A stretch of DNA of 64,000 nucleotides from Liolophura sinensis (Eukaryota > Mollusca > Polyplacophora > Chitonida > Chitonidae): the NCBI RefSeq assembly GCF_032854445.1, contig NC_088301.1:930001-994000 (forward strand). The letters are read 5' to 3'. Positions 63,101-64,000 of the stretch are shown piece by piece (the first letter of the stretch is position 1; the number at the start of each line of letters is the position of its first letter). The notes under the pieces are model-generated. The model did not search any database. It worked only from the letters and a program-made list of their open reading frames with translations, and had not been told where the DNA came from. The position numbers and the translations under genes were made by a program.

Positions 63101-63924
63101 TGCCGGATTCCGGGATGTGGACGTAGCCACCAGGAAGTTGACCTATAGCCCAGATCACGTGCATGTTACTGTCGGTGAAACTGACGTCCGTGCTCTCATT
63201 GGCTGGGAAAAAAGAAGAAAATAACATCTGACATGAAACACGCCATGAGAAACTTTTCAAAAGCAAAACACGATCGCCTTTTTCATTTCAAGAAGTCTTG
63301 AAGTTCGTAAAACCTATAAAGCCTATCGATCTATAACGTTTTCAAAATTTAAAATCAGTTGACTGCTATAAATATTACAGCTAGAAGTCTGATACTTCTT
63401 TTGAAGTTATTTTGAGAGGCAATTATTTCCGTTATGCTCGGTAAATAGAAATAAATCAGTTCAGTTCTAGGGCCATAACTTAGTTCACTTCTAGGGCCAC
63501 TTAGTTCAATTCTAGGACGGTAACTTAGTTCAGTTTCACGGCCGTAACTTAGTTCAGTTCTTGGGCCATTACTTAGTTCAGTTCTAGGGCCATAACTTAG
63601 TTCAGTTCTAGGACCGTAACTTAGTTCAGTTCTAGGGCCATAACTTAGTTCAGTTCTATGGCCACAACCCTTTAGTTCAATTCTAGGATCATAAATTAGT
63701 TCAGTTCTATTGCCATGGTTGCTCACCTCTTAGCCTCTTTCTGAACAGAAGGGTAGTGATTCCGCCTGCCTCGTAGGCTGCTGCCCCCACCAAGGATTCC
63801 GTGCCCCCAAAGAAGCTGTCGTATCTGGGAGTGGATCTATCCCTGGTGTAGTAATCCGCCACCCTGCCCAGATCGCCTCGGGCCGAGCCAATCACCAGGT
63901 CGGTACAGTCCATGGCATGGACCC
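48097..63924 (-). CDS. Tandem-DOMON single-pass membrane protein (3' part)
   Basis: Exons in gene order: 63727-63924, 62996-63202, 62480-62667, 52340-52401, 50528-50790, 49679-49812, 48097-48207. All phases join; the 5' end is outside the window. The first two exons give the C-terminal half of one DOMON domain (TDLVIGSARGDLGRVADYYT, then NMHVIWAIGQ and DPNFYRKDELKYHG). The next three give a second one (DFSLDWTVYM, RWFAVGFSDDKSM, CPYLFVGIGQ). Exon 49679-49812 encodes a membrane helix (LIIIIALVVIAVAVAAIVAF) followed by basic FMKFRTGGG and a short tail ending GSMHY. NES and NHS N-glycosylation sequons lie on the first DOMON side. DOMON domains bind haem or sugars in known families. DOMON 1 keeps a His just before VIW, whereas DOMON 2 has CPY at that place. 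No exact family assignment; function unknown. Confidence 0.88.
48208..49245 (-). repeat. 37-bp array derived from the 3' splice site of the last DOMON exon
   Basis: About 27 units. In gene sense each has CCAATTAAATC, a pyrimidine-rich CTTTCTCGTTGTTTAAG and CAG followed by GGCC. The true acceptor of exon 48097-48207 has the same layout: CCAATTAAATCATCG, TTTTTTTATTGTTTAAT, CAG, GACC. The real junction is therefore the last unit of the array, and the intron carries a run of near-copies of its own acceptor. Confidence 0.88.
49246..49678. other. Remainder of the last DOMON intron
   Basis: Unique non-coding sequence, nothing recognised. Confidence 0.5.
50240..50335. repeat. 22-bp G-rich minisatellite, 4-5 copies
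   Basis: Units of GGTGCAGTGTGGGGTGGGGG type on the plus strand. Several runs of four or more G make quadruplex formation possible. It lies in the intron between DOMON-gene exons 49679-49812 and 50528-50790. Confidence 0.9.
50791..51047. other. Unique intron sequence
   Basis: Non-coding, nothing recognised. Confidence 0.5.
51048..51760. repeat. 44-bp minisatellite, about 16 copies
   Basis: Units contain GTTCAGTAACGTTCCCACTT and CACACACGGGATCTATCAAA. The left part is degenerate with shorter units; the right two-thirds is regular. Confidence 0.93.
51810..52258. repeat. Second 44-bp minisatellite, about 10 copies
   Basis: Units contain TTTACAGCTGAAATATATAC and TGGTGTGCTCTCATGTTCTC. The sequence is unrelated to the neighbouring 44-bp array, although the period is the same and both lie in one intron. 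Confidence 0.93.
52613..52812 (-). mobile_element. Old SINE-like copy
   Basis: Laid out like the second SINE family (TTTATTTAGTTTTGTTTTAC tail on the left, GGCCACGACCTGGAGGAAAC body, B-box-like TGTTCAAATCCTGC on the minus strand near 52765), but strongly diverged. Confidence 0.4.
52837..62345. repeat. 9.5-kb 41-bp minisatellite, about 230 copies
   Basis: The plus-strand unit contains CTGCGTTAGCATCTGGTCTT and ACCCTGACTGTATATCCCAGA. Variants at a few sites (GTA/CTC before TAT, ATATCCC/ATGCCCC/ACATCCC, GCATC/GCTTC/GCATG) form longer patterns. One block marked by CAAAATATCC recurs at about 59241, 60194 and 61347. It fills almost the whole intron between exons 52340-52401 and 62480-62667. In gene sense most units contain CAGGGTAAGA, matching a 5' splice-site consensus, and CTAACGCAG. 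Confidence 0.97.
62668..62995. other. DOMON-gene intron
   Basis: Short intron with a long minus-strand T run directly before the acceptor at 62668-62669. Nothing else recognised. Confidence 0.6.
63435..63715. repeat. 24-bp minisatellite, about 11 copies
   Basis: Units contain ACTTAGTTCAGTTCTAGGGC with ATA, GTA or shorter linkers. It ends within about 15 bp of the donor of exon 63727-63924, inside the intron. Confidence 0.92.
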
Positions 63925-64000
63925 CTATATGAACGACATTGTCCGTATACACACGTATATTTTTTTTATTCACATGTTTGACACTGTAGTGAATAGTATT
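63925..64000. other. Intron before the first visible DOMON exon
   Basis: Minus-strand sequence ends in CATATAG before the exon at 63924. Upstream exons of the gene are outside the window. Confidence 0.55.

Overview
The window is animal nuclear DNA with intron-rich genes, most likely from a lophotrochozoan and probably a marine mollusc. The host assignment is inferred from two tRNA-headed SINE families, whose tails look like SINEs I know from molluscs, and from metazoan-specific gene families. There is no bacterial, plasmid or viral signature. No rRNA or functional tRNA gene was seen.

Five genes can be read, four of them with a complete coding sequence. From left to right they are: (1) a TAL1/SCL-type bHLH transcription factor (+), coding exon 1235-2095; (2) FZR1/Cdh1 (-), a WD40 activator of the APC/C, 13 coding exons from 20123 down to 11159, 488 aa; (3) CFAP144/FAM183A (+), four exons 21241-22764, 139 aa, head-to-head with FZR1 across a short shared promoter region; (4) EBNA1BP2/EBP2 (-), nine exons from 41704 down to 24694, 291 aa, tail-to-tail with CFAP144; (5) the 3' part of a membrane protein with two DOMON domains (-), seven exons from 63924 down to 48097, whose 5' end lies beyond the window. 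I worked out exon boundaries by hand from GT/AG sites, phase continuity and family similarity. Every internal junction of FZR1, CFAP144, EBP2 and the DOMON gene keeps the reading frame.

The most unusual property is the amount of tandem repeat. More than 20 minisatellite arrays with units of 21-82 bp cover roughly a third of the 64 kb. The largest is about 9.5 kb of a 41-bp unit (about 230 copies) inside one DOMON intron. Others are a 3.0-kb 45-bp array and a 3.0-kb 38-bp array with higher-order structure, both in EBP2 introns. FZR1, with twelve coding-region introns, has none. Two arrays include a real splice junction. In EBP2 the exon 2 end plus its donor is tandemly triplicated in frame. 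In the DOMON gene the acceptor of the last exon has been amplified into about 27 copies that each keep a CAG acceptor.

Mobile DNA consists of two copies of one tRNA-derived SINE (one with a clear 12-bp target-site duplication), about ten copies or fragments of a second SINE family, one 141-bp MITE with 19-bp terminal inverted repeats, and one decayed DNA-transposon-like element. Spaces between genes are otherwise AT-rich and without recognisable content, apart from a few possible regulatory motifs noted below.
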